This document shows positions 34,736-47,700 of a stretch of DNA of 64,000 nucleotides, one piece after another; the stretch's first letter is position 1, and each line of letters opens with the position of its first letter. A program made the translations under genes and the position numbers. The stretch covers positions 294,254 through 358,253 of the forward strand of contig CAMXCT020000391.1 of NCBI GenBank assembly GCA_947184155.2. Direction: 5' to 3'. This DNA is from Cladocopium goreaui (taxonomy: Eukaryota > Sar > Dinophyceae > Suessiales > Symbiodiniaceae). The notes under the pieces were generated by a model. That model had not been told where the DNA came from. It was given only the letters and a program-made list of their open reading frames with translations, and made no database searches.

Positions 34736-35780
34736 CCCTGGACTTCCACCATACCCAGTTAAACTTGCACGGTCATGATAGTACATGACTCGCTGATAGT
34801 ACATGTTTCACTTGACCCCTGAAGAATGATATAGAATGGATATGAATAGATATGAATAGATATGTATACCCCAATAGAATCCCTAAGACATCCACCAACC
34901 GCTCCAGCATCAGCACAAACCTCCCTGCAGCAGCTGCTGAACATGCCGATCAAGGCCAGATCCCGGGAGCAGCCTTTTTTTTCTAATTTGATTTTCTCAA
35001 TTCCTGTGCTGCGCGTAAGTTCAGTTTGTTGATGTGCTTCTTTAACGCCAGTAGCCTCCAAGGGAGGCAGCACACACCCCAATAGGACACACAAAAAAAT
35101 CTAGTGTTGCACATCGCTCATGCTACAAGTAGCATATATGCCACACTAGAGCCTGAAATGAGAAGCTCGCAAAACTGATCGTGAGAGCTTGCTCCTTGAT
35201 GCAAGTTGGCATATACCTGATTTACGCACAAAAAAACTTTCAAGTCATGGATGCGCTGTGGCAATACCAAGCTCCAGCAAACACCATTACGAAAAACCAA
35301 GTTACATTTTGCCCACTTCATTTGATCTTCCTCATGGAAATTGTGGAAGAATCGCCAATTAAGGCCTCAAATTCCAAGATGCACATACGTATATACACAT
35401 GCCTACATACAGCAGGCATGCATAGATCCACACATACATAGTTACGTATATATTTACGCACATGCATACATGTATATACACACACATACAATACACATAT
35501 ATATATACCTGTATTGCTTTTCAAAAAAAAAACGCGCACTCAGAAATTGGATCAAGCAACGTGTTTTTCTGCAGTCCTTCAGCTGGTGGTCATAAGCCTT
35601 AATTAAGCTAATCACTGCATAAAAAATTGATGAAGAAGCTAATAATAAGCATGAAGTAGATGCAGCCAAACAACATGCAGTTTCGGGATGCAGTACCAGA
35701 AGAGAAATCCATGCCTCACATTTCATTGGAGATAGCGTTCACATATAGGTTTTTTAACTGGGTATGGTGGAAGTCCAGGG
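34736..35780. mobile_element. 1,045-bp element with perfect 28-bp terminal inverted repeats and TAA duplication
   Basis: Bases 34,736-34,763 (CCCTGGACTTCC...CAGTTAAA) are the exact reverse complement of 35,753-35,780. TAA sits immediately outside each end (34,733-34,735 and 35,781-35,783). TAA/TTA 3-bp duplications are typical of PIF/Harbinger and Tourist-type elements, so that assignment is an inference from structure only. The interior has short minus frames (one of about 70 plausible codons at 34,870-35,090) but no recognised transposase, so it is probably non-autonomous. Confidence 0.82.
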
Positions 35781-35783
35781 TAA

Positions 35784-36376
35784 TCATCCCATATCATATG
35801 ATTTGAACTCTGAACCCTGCCTGCTAGAAAGTCTCGCAAGGAGTCTGTGCGCGCGTAGATATTTCATGCCAGAATCATAGATATCGATAGCTTGTTGTGG
35901 GGACCTAGCACACCCATGATGTCTTGGAAGCGACAAAACACCGCTGGATTCTTGAGCTTGATTCCAGTGTTCCACAAGGAAAAATCATTCATCCAAGGTT
36001 CAAATATCGAGGAGAATTTTCGATTAGCCAAAAATTCTTGGCCAGGGCATTCCTAGGCTAACCAATGTGGAGCTGGATCATCGATTGTAAAGAATTTGTT
36101 TTTTGATGATCTAGCTAAGTGTCATGGCAATTGCTGATGGTAACAGAAGCTCATGATCGGGCCATTCCTGATTGTTCGCCACAATGGATTGGCTGATCAG
36201 GCGGCCTTCTTCAGTTCTCCGCTCCACTGCGAGAGTCAGGCACGAAGCCAACCAGCTATAAGCACAACCCGGGAATTGAAAGCTTTGGCAGTAAGATGGC
36301 CCCCCCATGTTGTCGCTTTCCATACCTGGTTGATTTTGAGTAATCATGTGTGCACCAATTTCAGCGATTAATATGA
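35784..36376 (-). other. Possible eroded exons downstream of the transposase-like gene
   Basis: Minus-strand segments near 36,330-36,150 read as plausible protein only if the frame is changed part-way (TAKAFNSRVVLIAGWL in one frame, then LAVERRTEEGRLI in another). This suggests a short unresolved intron or decay. It may be the 3' end of the gene at 36.4-38.4 kb. Confidence 0.3.
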
Positions 36377-36377
36377 A

Positions 36378-38411
36378 TTAAAAAAGGTCACTTGATGTCC
36401 AAACATGTTCAAAGATCAGCAAAGTTGCGGATCCAACTGTAAACATAGGGTGGGACGATTGCACCTTGTTCTGTTTACACCATGCCTTGAAATCTTTGAA
36501 GGCAATTACCAAACGGTCAGGTAGACCTAGCTCCTCCACATCGCCAAAAAATCCCAGCTGGGCCAAAAGTAACCTTAGTATACATGTTGACCCATGGTGA
36601 TTAATGATTGTTTTTTCAAAGAGTGGTGCCTCCAAAATAGATAGTCAACCAATTGATTGAGGTAAGTAACAGTGAGGATCCATTTGCAATAGCAACAACT
36701 CCAAGATTCAAATTGTGCATACTGCAATGCTTGAGAATGGAGTAGTGGAACTTTGGTAAAAGAATCAAGGGACCTTGGATGATCCAACAACCCTTGGTTT
36801 CAAGAAATAATTGATAACGATGGCTGATCAATTATTATAAACCCTTTTTTGTACATGGCCATTTTTGGGGTCTCGAATAAATCGTTGTTAAATTCTTCTA
36901 GAGCACACGGCCTGCCAGGCCCTCGATCAATGCAGCGGCCCAAGAACTGGGCCTGGGTGAGCTCCGTGTTCATCCAATCTGGGTGGTCTTGGAAGTCGAG
37001 ATAGGATGGGGATGTAGGAGAATGGTTTTTGCTAGCATCACATCGCCAACAGAATTCATTGTTCCTCCAAGATCTCTGCAGCAACATGGATTCACAATGC
37101 CACTCCCAATCGCCTTTTAATTCAGTAACTACGAATTTTAGCCGACGAGTTCGACCATCAGGATATTCAACCTCAATCCCATCATCATAGAGTTTCCACA
37201 TCGTCTGCACAATTTGGCGGTAGAAAGGAAACAGGGTCTGGCCACCACCAACCATTCGATAAGTTTCCAGAGCAAACAGGAAAAAGATGCGACGTCGTGC
37301 TGCACGAGGAAACCATAGAGGCAAACTCAAAAAACAGCAGGTAATTTTCTCCCCAATGACACTGAACTTTGCACTGTCACCGTACAAAGCAACCGGGATA
37401 TGATCCCCTCCAGACATGTGACTCCATTCACAATTTGTAGCTTTGCAATGGGCCCAATAATTTCTGATTTCCTCATCAGGCAATTCAAGACCCACATCGT
37501 TAAACAAATACTTCAGTAAATCTTCAGGGGAAGTCATTGGCAAAGTCGTTTGTATTGGATCACTCTCCCGCAACTTTCCTTTGAGAACTGTTTCCACCTC
37601 GATGGTTTCCTTCAGGGCACTAGGAACGATTTCAGGGAACCAAATTTCTGATGAAGAATGGATTTGAATTTTTAACCTGAAACAATTTTGGACTTTCACA
37701 TTTTTTCACCCTCAGTCCACTGGTGGTTTAAATGGTCGTCGAAAATCTCTAGCGGCATTTGCAGGATGTCTATATGATCCGAGCTTTGCAACTTTTGCTG
37801 GTAGTCCAACAGGTGTGTCCTCATTTTTGATCAAAGCTAATTCCAATATCACTGCATACTAAAAAGTACACAAATGCCATCAAATGCCAGTGTCAATGAA
37901 CTTCATAAGCATCGATGCTACCGAGTTTCTTTGACACATGCATTTGCTTGCTCCATTTGTTTCTTGATGGAAGCCTCTGGTTGAACATGTAAGGTGCACT
38001 CAACATATAAATTGCACCGCGGTATTAAATGCAGGCTAGGGACTCCACTAGCGAGGCTGTCCAGCATGTGGCTGATTTGGTGATCTCGGTCCCGGTCATT
38101 CTCACCTGCGTGGGGCAGCAACACACCTATTGGTAGATACTACTTGCTCTTTCCAAAGTATTTTTAGCGATTGATGTGTATACAGTATCCACTGCAAAGT
38201 AAAGTGCCGGACCTTCAACATTAATTTTGTCACTCATGCCACGCCATCGAGGTTCCAAACGGTTCCAACAATTAATGATATAGGTTACCCCATATCTTGT
38301 CACGCCAACAGTCAAGCCCACAACCTGCGTGGATTCACACAGATTGGCTAAAGGCTTCTGAATGGCTATACCCAGAAGTGAAATCACACTAGGCCTGGAA
38401 AGATCAAACAA
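36378..38411 (-). CDS. Transposase-like multi-exon gene (possible TNP2/Plavaka-type DDE protein)
   Basis: The main exon (about 37,680-36,830) is open for some 285 codons. Further exon-like segments lie at 38,411-38,130, 38,124-37,920, 37,865-37,735, 36,800-36,620 and 36,560-36,385; exact splice sites were not fixed. The main exon reads HIPVALYGDSAKF, then ARRRIFFLFALETYRMVG, then VVTELKGDWEWHCESMLL followed by a FCWRCDA cysteine pair. The next has FHYSILKHCSMHNLNLGV. This order (PL-x-D/S-K core, a GD..E..M segment before a CxxC, then an H-x-LxLG segment) recalls CACTA/Plavaka transposases. That likeness is my reading, not a search result. It may be an old domesticated or decaying copy, and dinoflagellate genomes carry many relatives. 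Confidence 0.45.
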
Positions 38412-38513
38412 ATGGCTTTGAAGGTGGTTTAATTTCTATTTGAATTGGACGAACCATTTGCATCACTGAATTGGGAATAGACCCCACCAAAAGGCCAGTG
38501 TCATACCGCATAA

Positions 38514-41500
38514 CTACTTCTTCTTGGAAGTGGAAGAATCTGTGTTGCCAGCCTTCCTTTTTTTGCCAGTGATTGGCTCCATCGACTGATCAAAAAGGGT
38601 GATACCTTTTTTGGCATTCTCAAGGCACTTTTCCAACTTCGAGTCCTCCAACAAAGTGACTCACAACAAATCTGGTTCCCAACAAATTTATCGATATGGG
38701 TTATAGTGATCATTGAATTGTAACCATGCATTATCGAATATACTTATATAATTCAATGGCACTATGACCCAGATCTGATCTACTTACTTGAAAGGATAAC
38801 CAAGAAATCAAATCATTATCACCATTGGTCCTCGACCCCGCTGTCCAAGGTCCCCTGCAACGAAGTCCGGTGACGAACCAGGCCAGACGACAGGGAATTG
38901 ATCTCACTCTCCATCGCATTCTTGATCTTTGGGGACCTGAGCAAACAAATCATAGTTGCCATATAAAAATCCAAACACTGGATGGTTTAAAGGGGCCAGG
39001 TCATATATATAAAGGGTACTAGATTGATATACTGAGCCATGGACAAGTTGCCCATGGATTTGACCTTGTCATTCGCCTGGCGGATCCTGTTGTTGATGTC
39101 GCTGATAGCCTGGCAGTTGCACGTATAATGATTTGGATGTTTTGCTAAAAAGGGTTATCACCTGGCCTTCTTTGCATTCTTAACCAAATCCTGGCGAGCT
39201 TTCTTTGCTTCTTCCTTTGCCTTTTCCTCAGGGTCATCCTCCTTTGCCTTCTTAGACTTCCTTGACTTACGCCCTTGGCTTTTCTTCTTGTTCTTCGTCT
39301 TCTGACCCTTCTTGCTTTTCGGCTCAGCCTAGAGATTGCTAAAATCGAGATCTAGAACTTTGTGTTTTGTTGCTGAAGCTGAGCAATGGCATGGGAAAAA
39401 ATATCGACACTAGTGCACCTTGGACTTGGACTTCCTTCGAGATCCTGAAGCCTTTGACTTAGAACCTTTCCTACGTCCCTCATCCTCATCATCATCATCA
39501 CTGCTTTCATCATCGGAGCTGGAGACAGTGTCGCTGGAGTCACTGTCATCACCTGTGTCTTTGATCATGAACTTGTCAATGATCTTGTCGCTCTCGGTGG
39601 CCTCCTCATAGTCCTCTGTCAACACAAGGTATTGATACAATTTTGGGTGCTCGGGATGCTGTCTGACTTCAGTCGCCAACAGCTCTTTGTCCGATCTCTT
39701 GCGTGTGATGATTCCATCAACCACATCACCATCATTGTCAAACACCGGCAACATTTGCTTGCGGGTGAGCCATTGCCTTTTCCCAGCCTTTCTGTTTTCA
39801 ATTGTGTTGGTCACTGACCTGTAAATGGTTGTCTTTCTCCAATTGCAGGACGACTTCCAGAAATCCTCATAGAGCATCGATGACTGCTCTTGGCCTCAAT
39901 GGAGATGGAACTAAAAAATAAGAAAAGTTATCCAAAAAATGACATTTAAATCTGGGATGTAGACACCAGCGAAAACGCTTAGCCAACTTCTTGATCTCCT
40001 TTGGGCAAGACTTGCCTCAGATATTCAGTGCATAGATGCTTATAGCTAGAGATGACAGTGAATTAAAACCAAGACTGCGCACAACTACAAGTAATGCTAC
40101 CTAGATACTCTTCAGAGACCTCCAGTATTTCATATACATCGCATGGACCTTCTTAGTCTTGGCATCAGTCTTCGTACATTCATTATTCTCATCCTTCTTG
40201 TTCTCCTGATCCTTTGTGCTCTCCTTGGTTGGTGTCTCCTTCTTGGTACGGCGTGGGCTCTTGGACGGTGTGCTGCTATCCTTCTCATTCGGCTTTGTCT
40301 TGTTGATTTTGATCTTGATCTTTCCTTCCTTCCGTGTCTTGTTCTTGCCAGTCTGTTTAGATTTCTTTGTTGTGCTTTCGGGGCTGGAGTTAGTGAACTC
40401 CTCATTACCACCCATCCTTCTGAGCCTCTTGAACTGTCCATCACCCTTTTCATTGTTCAATCGCTTCTGCTTTGCTTCCTCTAGATGGGCTCTTACCCTT
40501 TGTGATGCACTGCTGGCCTTGGCCTTGGGCACTGCACGGTCTTCTGCCTTTTCTTTCGCTGTCTTACCCTTGGGTGGACTTGCAACTTTGGGGGATGGTG
40601 TCTTCTTGCCTGACTCTGGGGTCTTCTCTGGCTGCTTCTCAGAGTCACCGGTGCTTCCCAAAGACTGGGATGACTTGCTTCGGATTCTGGTGACTGGTGG
40701 TGTTGGTGTCAAGTCAACAGTACGCTTACGATCTAGGGCTGCTTTGTCAACAGAGTTCAAACTTTCAGTTGATTTACCAGCCACTAAAGTGATCTGAGAG
40801 TCTGCCGCTTTGTCAAAAAGCTTGCGACGAACCCTGCACGGTGTTGCCACTGCAGGACCTGATACGCAGCAGTGCAGTCAGAGGCAGCTTGTGGGTGAAG
40901 CTGGGTTGAATAGGCCATGTTTGACAATCGAATCTAGAGTCTGAGGGATGAACTTTTCTGGGACGGCAGCTTTTGTGACCTTAATTTTGGATCAGTAGTT
41001 GTAAATTTATAAAGAGGGTTTTACTTGTACCATGGTGGATTATATAGTTTAAAAACTATATCATAAGTGATCTTGGGCCCTGACTCATCAGAACCATTGA
41101 CTTTTGCTTTGGCCCTAAGTGCCCTTTCTTGAGCTTTCCGGAGGGCTTCTTGAACATCCATTGCCCCACGGATCGGTGAAAGCGATGGTTATTGAACCAC
41201 TAGCAGCTGAAAAAAATCACGAGATTTCACGAGTGATTTTTTTTTGAATTTTTTGGTGACTCCAAAATCACGGGTTTTTCACGCACTATCACGCTGAAAT
41301 CACGGGTTTTTCACGCACTATTCACGGTGAAATCACGCTTGATGTTTTTTCCCGAAAATTTCAAATTTTCGAATTTGAGTGTGAAAATCGCAGTTTCTAC
41401 GACACACTCGCTATCGTAATTGCATATGAATTGAAACACCCTGGCCTTTCCCAACCCCTAGACTTAGAAATCTACAGGGAAAGAAGGGACATACCTGCCA

Positions 41501-41959
41501 GTGGCAATCTCATCTTTGATGTGTGCCTTGAGAGGTTCCAGATTGGCGTGCCACCAATTGTACGGCGCAGACTTCTTCTGGTCAGAGCCCTGGGCCAGCA
41601 CCCAAGTCAGGGAATGAATGGGAATGATATATGAGGGATCTGGTCATAACTGATAAAAATATATTTCAAGTTGGATCTGGTCAGATACTTGTAATGGACC
41701 TGCATCGAGAACTGTTTCACGGAAGCCAGGAACAGGTATCGGGATCTCTTGGCCTCATGGAATGAGTTCGAAAATTAAGATCCAGAAAGCTTCAAAGGAC
41801 AATTGCATTGCATGCATAAAATTGTGCTTCAAATTGTTCACAATTTATTGGATACCGATTCTTGGTCTAAGACCATGGCCATTGATTTCAAGTGCAACTT
41901 TGCCACCCGGCGACCAAATTTCTCCGGGTATACTTGTGTTTCCCTCAACCGGGGACCTC
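38514..41959 (-). CDS. 3' half of a long multi-exon gene: lysine-rich linker, WLTRKQM region, coiled C-terminus
   Basis: Exons, approximate unless stated: 41,959 (exact start)-41,870, 41,757-41,690, 41,620-41,490, 41,159-41,040, 40,990-40,880, 40,850-40,101 (250 codons, K/S/T/P-rich and basic), 39,877-39,410 (RQWLTRKQMLPVFDNDGDVV, then an acidic Asp/Ser tail), 39,330-39,165 (Lys-rich), 39,120-39,035 (AISDINNRIRQANDKVKSMG), 38,945-38,825 (IKNAMESEINSLSSGLVR) and 38,670-38,514 ending TAG. The first exon joins in phase to the upstream exon ending at 42,111 (VVSG|GPRLRETQVYPEKFGRR), so this is probably one gene with the 42.1-47.7 kb block. The charged linkers suggest a nuclear or nucleic-acid-associated protein. 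Function unknown. The frame between 40.9 and 40.85 kb is unresolved. Confidence 0.55.
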
Positions 41960-42110
41960 CTGACCTGGGATGCAAACAATGATTTGGTTTTTTTTAAGCC
42001 ATCAGAATTGGACAATTATCTGCAATCATGAATCATGATGGTCAAAGTGGAACTTTGAATTTGCTGGTAAGCAATCTTTTGTTTGATCATGATCATAATA
42101 ATCTAAGCAC

Positions 42111-45100
42111 CTGACACAACTGTTTTGCCAGTAGTGTGGTTGGTGGAACGTTTAGTTACACCACTGGAATCCAGCTGTAATTTCACCCGATCCTTGAAGG
42201 AAAGCTTTTTGTAAAGGGAACCTGCCCACTTCCTGAGGCAGGAATGCCAGAGCTGACCGGGTGAGCATTGGTGGACACTTGAGGCTCGAGCGTTGTCCCT
42301 ATCAAAAGGGTTGACTTAGCTGTTCTCGATCCATACCAAGCCATCCAACTTGGCAGTGTTTTCATTGGGTATCTGGGTTTGGGGCATGCGTGTGAAAAAA
42401 ACATAAATGTGGGATTCCAAACAACTTAATTGAGGGCCCCACAATCTGTGGACTTCGATGGGGATGAATTTCTCCAGCACCCGGGTCATCCAGGTCAGAT
42501 ATGGAAAAAAGATAAATGTTGAGGAACCTGGTTGTTCTATCTCAAAGTGGCATGATCGCACCAAGCAAAGGGCGCAAAGCATCAGCATACGTGTAGTGAT
42601 CCTAGGCCCCAGGAAAGTGCATCATTCAATGCATAGGTATTGATGAGGATCATGATGAAAAACACATTATTCACACCAATATCAACCAGGCAACACATTT
42701 GCTTCTCGGATGTAGTTTTTCAGTTGATCACCAAATGGTGTAGATGCACTTCGCATACTCGTTGCTAAATTTAGCCATATATAGCTACAGCATGGAAGAC
42801 CTGCAAAAAGAAGGCCAAACTCCTTGATCCTCAGCGTGAACTCAATAGCAAGTAGCCATCCACGCCTGAGTTGGATTTTAGCGACCTATATGTTGGAAAC
42901 AAATTTGAATTGAAAGTAAAATTCGTTGATCAGCAAAGTCCCTGGGATCCCAGCACGTCAAGTATGTCGTGGTTGGGGCAAGTGGTCTTCTCAAAGTGCT
43001 CCCTGGAAAGCATGGTTGTTTGTATGAATATTTGATTGTTTGATTAGTCTTGCCAGGCTCCTGAAAAAAGGTCTGGGTCCCAAACGTCCTGCAGCCACCG
43101 ATGTAGCCTTATCACGGAGCAAAATGAGTGACTGCTAGCTTGCTAATTCAATCACTAGTTTTTGAATGATCAGCTCAAACAAAAAGATGAGTCTCCAACT
43201 GAAACCCCTTGAGATGGCCCGTTTACCAGCGAACAGATCCAGGACTGTCAAATCCTGAAAACACAACATCATGAGTCACTGAGCCCACCGGAGAACATTG
43301 CATTGGGTATATAAAACACATTGGGGTCAATAGCTTGGCCAATGACTCTCACAGGCATTTCACTTTGCTGCGCCACCATGTCAGCAGCGTGAATACTTAG
43401 CAGCCGGTAAGCAGGTCGGAAAGGATGAACATGAATGATTACTATAATAATGATTATAAATATATATGTAACTATGTAATGGTCCAGTCCTTTATATAGC
43501 TGTGCATAAAATGCCAAACCAATCCAAGGCCCCAGCAAGAGCAATGGGATACCCAACATGAGTAATCCCTGGACTTGACATTTTGTCAGTTTCAGTGGAT
43601 TACCCATCAGGATCTTAGAAATCTGATCTAAGAACCAGCCAGGTTTGCTTGAGCAACTGCGCAAACATGTTCATCATGGTGCACTGATATGGCCATTATA
43701 TCACTGCAATGGTCCTTTGTGTGAAATAATTAATGATGCAGTGTACATAGATTTGGATGTGTGTTTCCACGCTTGTTCCTTTTTTTACCGGCCATGTTGC
43801 AAGCATGCAATCCGGTGCCAGGAATCACCACAGCTGGGGTGCCAAGACCACATCACGACTCCGGCCAGCCCGCGATCATGCAGGCAGCAATCCACCTCAG
43901 GATCCATGGGGCTAGGTAATTCAGGGTTGAAATCTATGATTAATAAATTTAAACAACTATAAAAACCAACCCAAATATATTTATATATATACGTATATAT
44001 ATCGAATCTATCTATATATTCCACAGTCATGATCTTGATCACAAAAAATCAACACCGGCCATCATGATGAGGTTGGGGCGCTTCATGGATGCCCTCAAAC
44101 TTACTCCATCCCAGGGTGAGCCCTCCAAGTCGGTTCGCCTGGCAAACCAGTGTTGAGAGAATGAAAGAGAGAGGGAGCGAATTAGTAAATTAATCTCGTC
44201 AAATCAAATGGAATCAATGATTTCCCCTGCCTTAAAGCTACCACCATGTTTTGAGTTGAAGTCGTCAAGAAGTTGCTGATCCACTCGATTGAGGTAAAAG
44301 CTCCTTGCATAGAGCCTAAGAATCAGTTATCATGAACTTCAAACAAATATGTTTCTTTTCCGGCAAAATTATTGTGTCTAGATCAGATGTTTCCTATATG
44401 CCAGCCCCGATTGAGGCCAGAACACCACACCAATGGTGGGAAAATCGCTCTCTTCATCAGGCGCGCTCAAAGTCCAAGACCTGGGTCAGTGGGAATTTGC
44501 GGAGGGAAAAAATAGCGTTTGATTCAAAATCAAAATCAGCCAAAATCTCTGGGTCCCAAACTTTCTGGCAGGATCAGGGACGTCAAGAGAGGGAATTCTT
44601 TTGAGGTCTTCTAGGTCCACTTTCATTCGCTCATCAAGTTCTGAATCCTGCAACAGTCAAACATCCATTCGACTTAAAACTGATGGACTTTACTTGGATG
44701 CACTGCTGAAATGTAAACAATTAAACACATTGAATATATGGGTCCTTTGAGTCCGTTGCATCACCTTCGGCGCGTTTGCGTTTGGAGCTTGATGATCTAG
44801 TCGAAGCAGGTCTTTTAATGGCCATGGGTTCTTTGGTCTTTGCGGCCTCCTCTGAGACTTTATGTTTCCCTTTGGTAAGATCTGGAATTGGCTGAGGTTT
44901 GTTTTTTGCCCTGCCTCTTCCCCTTCCCTGGCCTGTTGCACGGCCTCGACCACGGCCCCTGGCTTTCGAAGCTGGACGCTTCCTCACATCCAAAACATCA
45001 CTAGACACTTGGGATGAATCTTCACCCCTCTCATCTTCTTCCTTTCCTTCTGCACTAGCCTGCTTCAGAACCTTTTGTGCCTGTCATTGGTGCCAACACA

Positions 45101-47700
45101 CACATATTGATAAGCTAAAACTACATTCTTGATTTGATTCAGTGATGCAATGATCAATTCAAAGATTTTTTCATTTGGTTTCGCCTTCAAGATGTCTTCG
45201 TTGTCATTCCCATCTTCTTTAACCAAATCGGCAAAAGTGTCTTGGGCCACCTTGTCAAGGTCCTTCGGAGGGTCCTTGAGTAGTGGCTTGCGGTCCTGGC
45301 AGCAGTAAAGATACCATTTTTGTGAAGTACAAGTAGAACTAATATGTAAAAGGTTCAAACATTGAATTCCTGAATTGTTGACCAACAAGTCAAAGTAGAT
45401 AAGTTGGTGTCCTTGTAAGTACCTTTCTTGAAGTCCTCTTCTTCAAACTCACCATCTTGTTCGTTCTGACTGTCAAGACCCTCGTCTTCCAAACACTCAT
45501 CCTCTGCAGCACCCTCATCCTCTGCAGGACCCTCATCCTCATCCTCAGCATCCTCATTTTCTGGCTTATCATCCCCCTCATCACAAACATCTACCACTTC
45601 ATCATCAGTCCGGTTTTCTTCTTCCCCATGCTCCAGGCCACTGGCTGAAGCTTTGGCATTCGACGTCCCAGCCTCATGCTGCAGGGCAGGAAGTGGTGTT
45701 CTAGCACTAGAGTTCGGAGATGGGAGACAAATCATACCCAGATATAATAATAGATGATCTGATCAATATATTTTTCACTAAGGATAAGGATCCCTAGTTA
45801 GTTTAATTGCGTTTTTGCTATCGATCCTAGATATTATCTGCAACTCTATAGGTAGTAATAGTGTAAACAAAACTCAGGGCTGGACATTTTCGTCATTGCC
45901 ATCACCAGCTTCAGGGTCGGGAGCCGCTTCCTTTTTGAAAATCAATATGAATTCCAAAGGATAGTTGCTTTAATCGTCCTTTTTTTTTGCCCCCCATTTT
46001 CATGACTAGATTTACGAACTTCACTGACTTCAGAGCTGAATAGAACCTGGCCTCGGCAGCGGCCTTGACAGCGACAACTATCTCCTTGAGATTCTGCATT
46101 CTTTCGTGGCCTTTCCTGTCACAATAAAATTCTAGTCCCATAATTTCAATTTTGGGGATGAGGAGACGCTTATTTTAGAGAGCCAAGGAATGAAATTCAC
46201 CCCGGCCTTGCGTCTTTATAACGCGAGACTCGGAAGCACACATAGGAGGCAAATCCCCGAAGAACAGTGGCTTCGAATTCCGCCCACACCTGCGTAGATG
46301 AATTGGAATTGATGACAAAAATTGTTAAAGAACATGAAACAAGGATAATCCCAAATAGGCACCTGGCCTTGCTTTTTGCTCTCCCTTTGGCATTGTCCTC
46401 AAAACTATTCAGCCTATAGGTCTTGTCAGCCTTGATCATGGCGACCTAGCCAAGCGAAGTCAATCGATGAAGGTTCTTACTGAGGGAAAACCATCAAAAT
46501 ACGCTAAATCTCTGGCACCCACTAGTTTCATAAATAACTGTAACAACGGTGCCTGCACTTCTTTTTGTGTTGGCAAAGAAGCAGCAAAGCTGCTCAAGTA
46601 GCTGCTCATGATCTCCATGTTGTTGTCGGTCTCTGTTACCTTCAAAATTGATGGTTGGGTTTGCTAGCCACAAAAAAATGCACACAGGAAAATTGAAAAC
46701 AACTATAACTTTCATGTATGTGGCCTGCTTCTCTGTAATTTTGGAGCTCTGTCGGTCTAGGAAAGGAAATCCTTTAACCTCCAGGTGGCAAAACAAAATC
46801 ATTCCATATATATACTCGTGTGCCAGGACTATCCATGCAACATTGATGGTGGCATAATATATGGGCCTTCTTGCCCTTTTCCTTGAGTTTTTTCATCATT
46901 TTCATTCGACGATTGATGTACTCATTCGTCAGGATGTCGTTCAAAAGTTCCTTCCCCAATGATCAATAAAGCAACAAACAGAAAGGAAATGGGAATTGGA
47001 TTGGTGCCTGTCCTCCACTTCTGCCACTTTCTCAGGATTTGGCTTGCTGTCCGGCATGACCGTGCCCACAGTGGTAGCACAGCAGAGCAAACCTACAAAG
47101 CTATATATATATATATATGCCCCATGTGATGAGGAAGCCCCCATAGAACGGTAATAATTAAAAATCCTTATGATTCATGAACTTTAAAGGTAATGCATTG
47201 AATTTGCAACTCTTAAGGGGATAGGTTTGAGCCCAATGTGCTTCGATTTAAAAGTATCAATGACGACTAAATAATTGGGTCCAGAATTTCTCTTTTAGGT
47301 CATATGCAAAAACAACCCACCAAGTTCAGCAAATTCTGAAGCAAAACTGCATGGATGGGAAAGCGCACTTGTTGTCTCATCCGAAGAGTTATTCTCAGCG
47401 TCAGTGCCTCAAGCGTTTGCATCAGGTTCCATCTAGCTATATACCCAAGGGGACTGAACTATCATAGCTAGGGCAACAAACCTGAGATATTCTGAGTTGT
47501 GAACGAAATATCTTGGCTGCACGCTGCATGAAGACCTTGGTATGCTTTTTGTCCCAAAGAAAACCTAAATTAATTGGTGCCAACACAAACAAACTAAGTG
47601 AGGGACTGGGCAAATACCCAATATGCAGCTGGTGCACAACATCCATGCGCTACATTTTCTCATCTAAGTAAGTAGGGGCATCTTGAGCCTGCATCAATCC
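42111..47700 (-). CDS. 5' half of a long multi-exon gene with a DLFAG / PCC methyltransferase-like core
   Basis: 5' exon-like segments: 47,640-47,440, 47,060-46,990 (TTVGTVMPDSKPNPEKVAEV), 46,950-46,880, 46,790-46,720, 46,640-46,470 (SFAASLPTQKEVQAPLLQLF), 46,440-46,380, 46,300-46,200, 46,130-45,950, 45,735-45,420 (very acidic), 45,300-45,070 and 45,060-44,730 (RGRGRGRATGQGRGRGRAK). The core follows: 43,395-43,268, 43,254-43,203 (LTVLDLFAGKRAISRGF), 43,010-42,940 (HDILDVLGSQ), 42,890-42,690 (IKEFGLLFAGLPCCSYIWLN), 42,602-42,454 (RSCHFEIEQPGSSTFIFFPY) and 42,310-42,111. DLFAG, then G-x-PC, then E-x-P resembles motifs I, IV and VI of cytosine-5 methyltransferases; the likeness is inferred and catalytic competence is unknown. 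Splice sites are mostly approximate. Confidence 0.5.

Noticed and set aside
41220-41345. Repeated AATCACGGGTTTTTCACGCACT motif as a regulatory site
   Set aside because: It is two or three imperfect copies of a ~35-bp intron repeat, with no sign of a binding-site arrangement.
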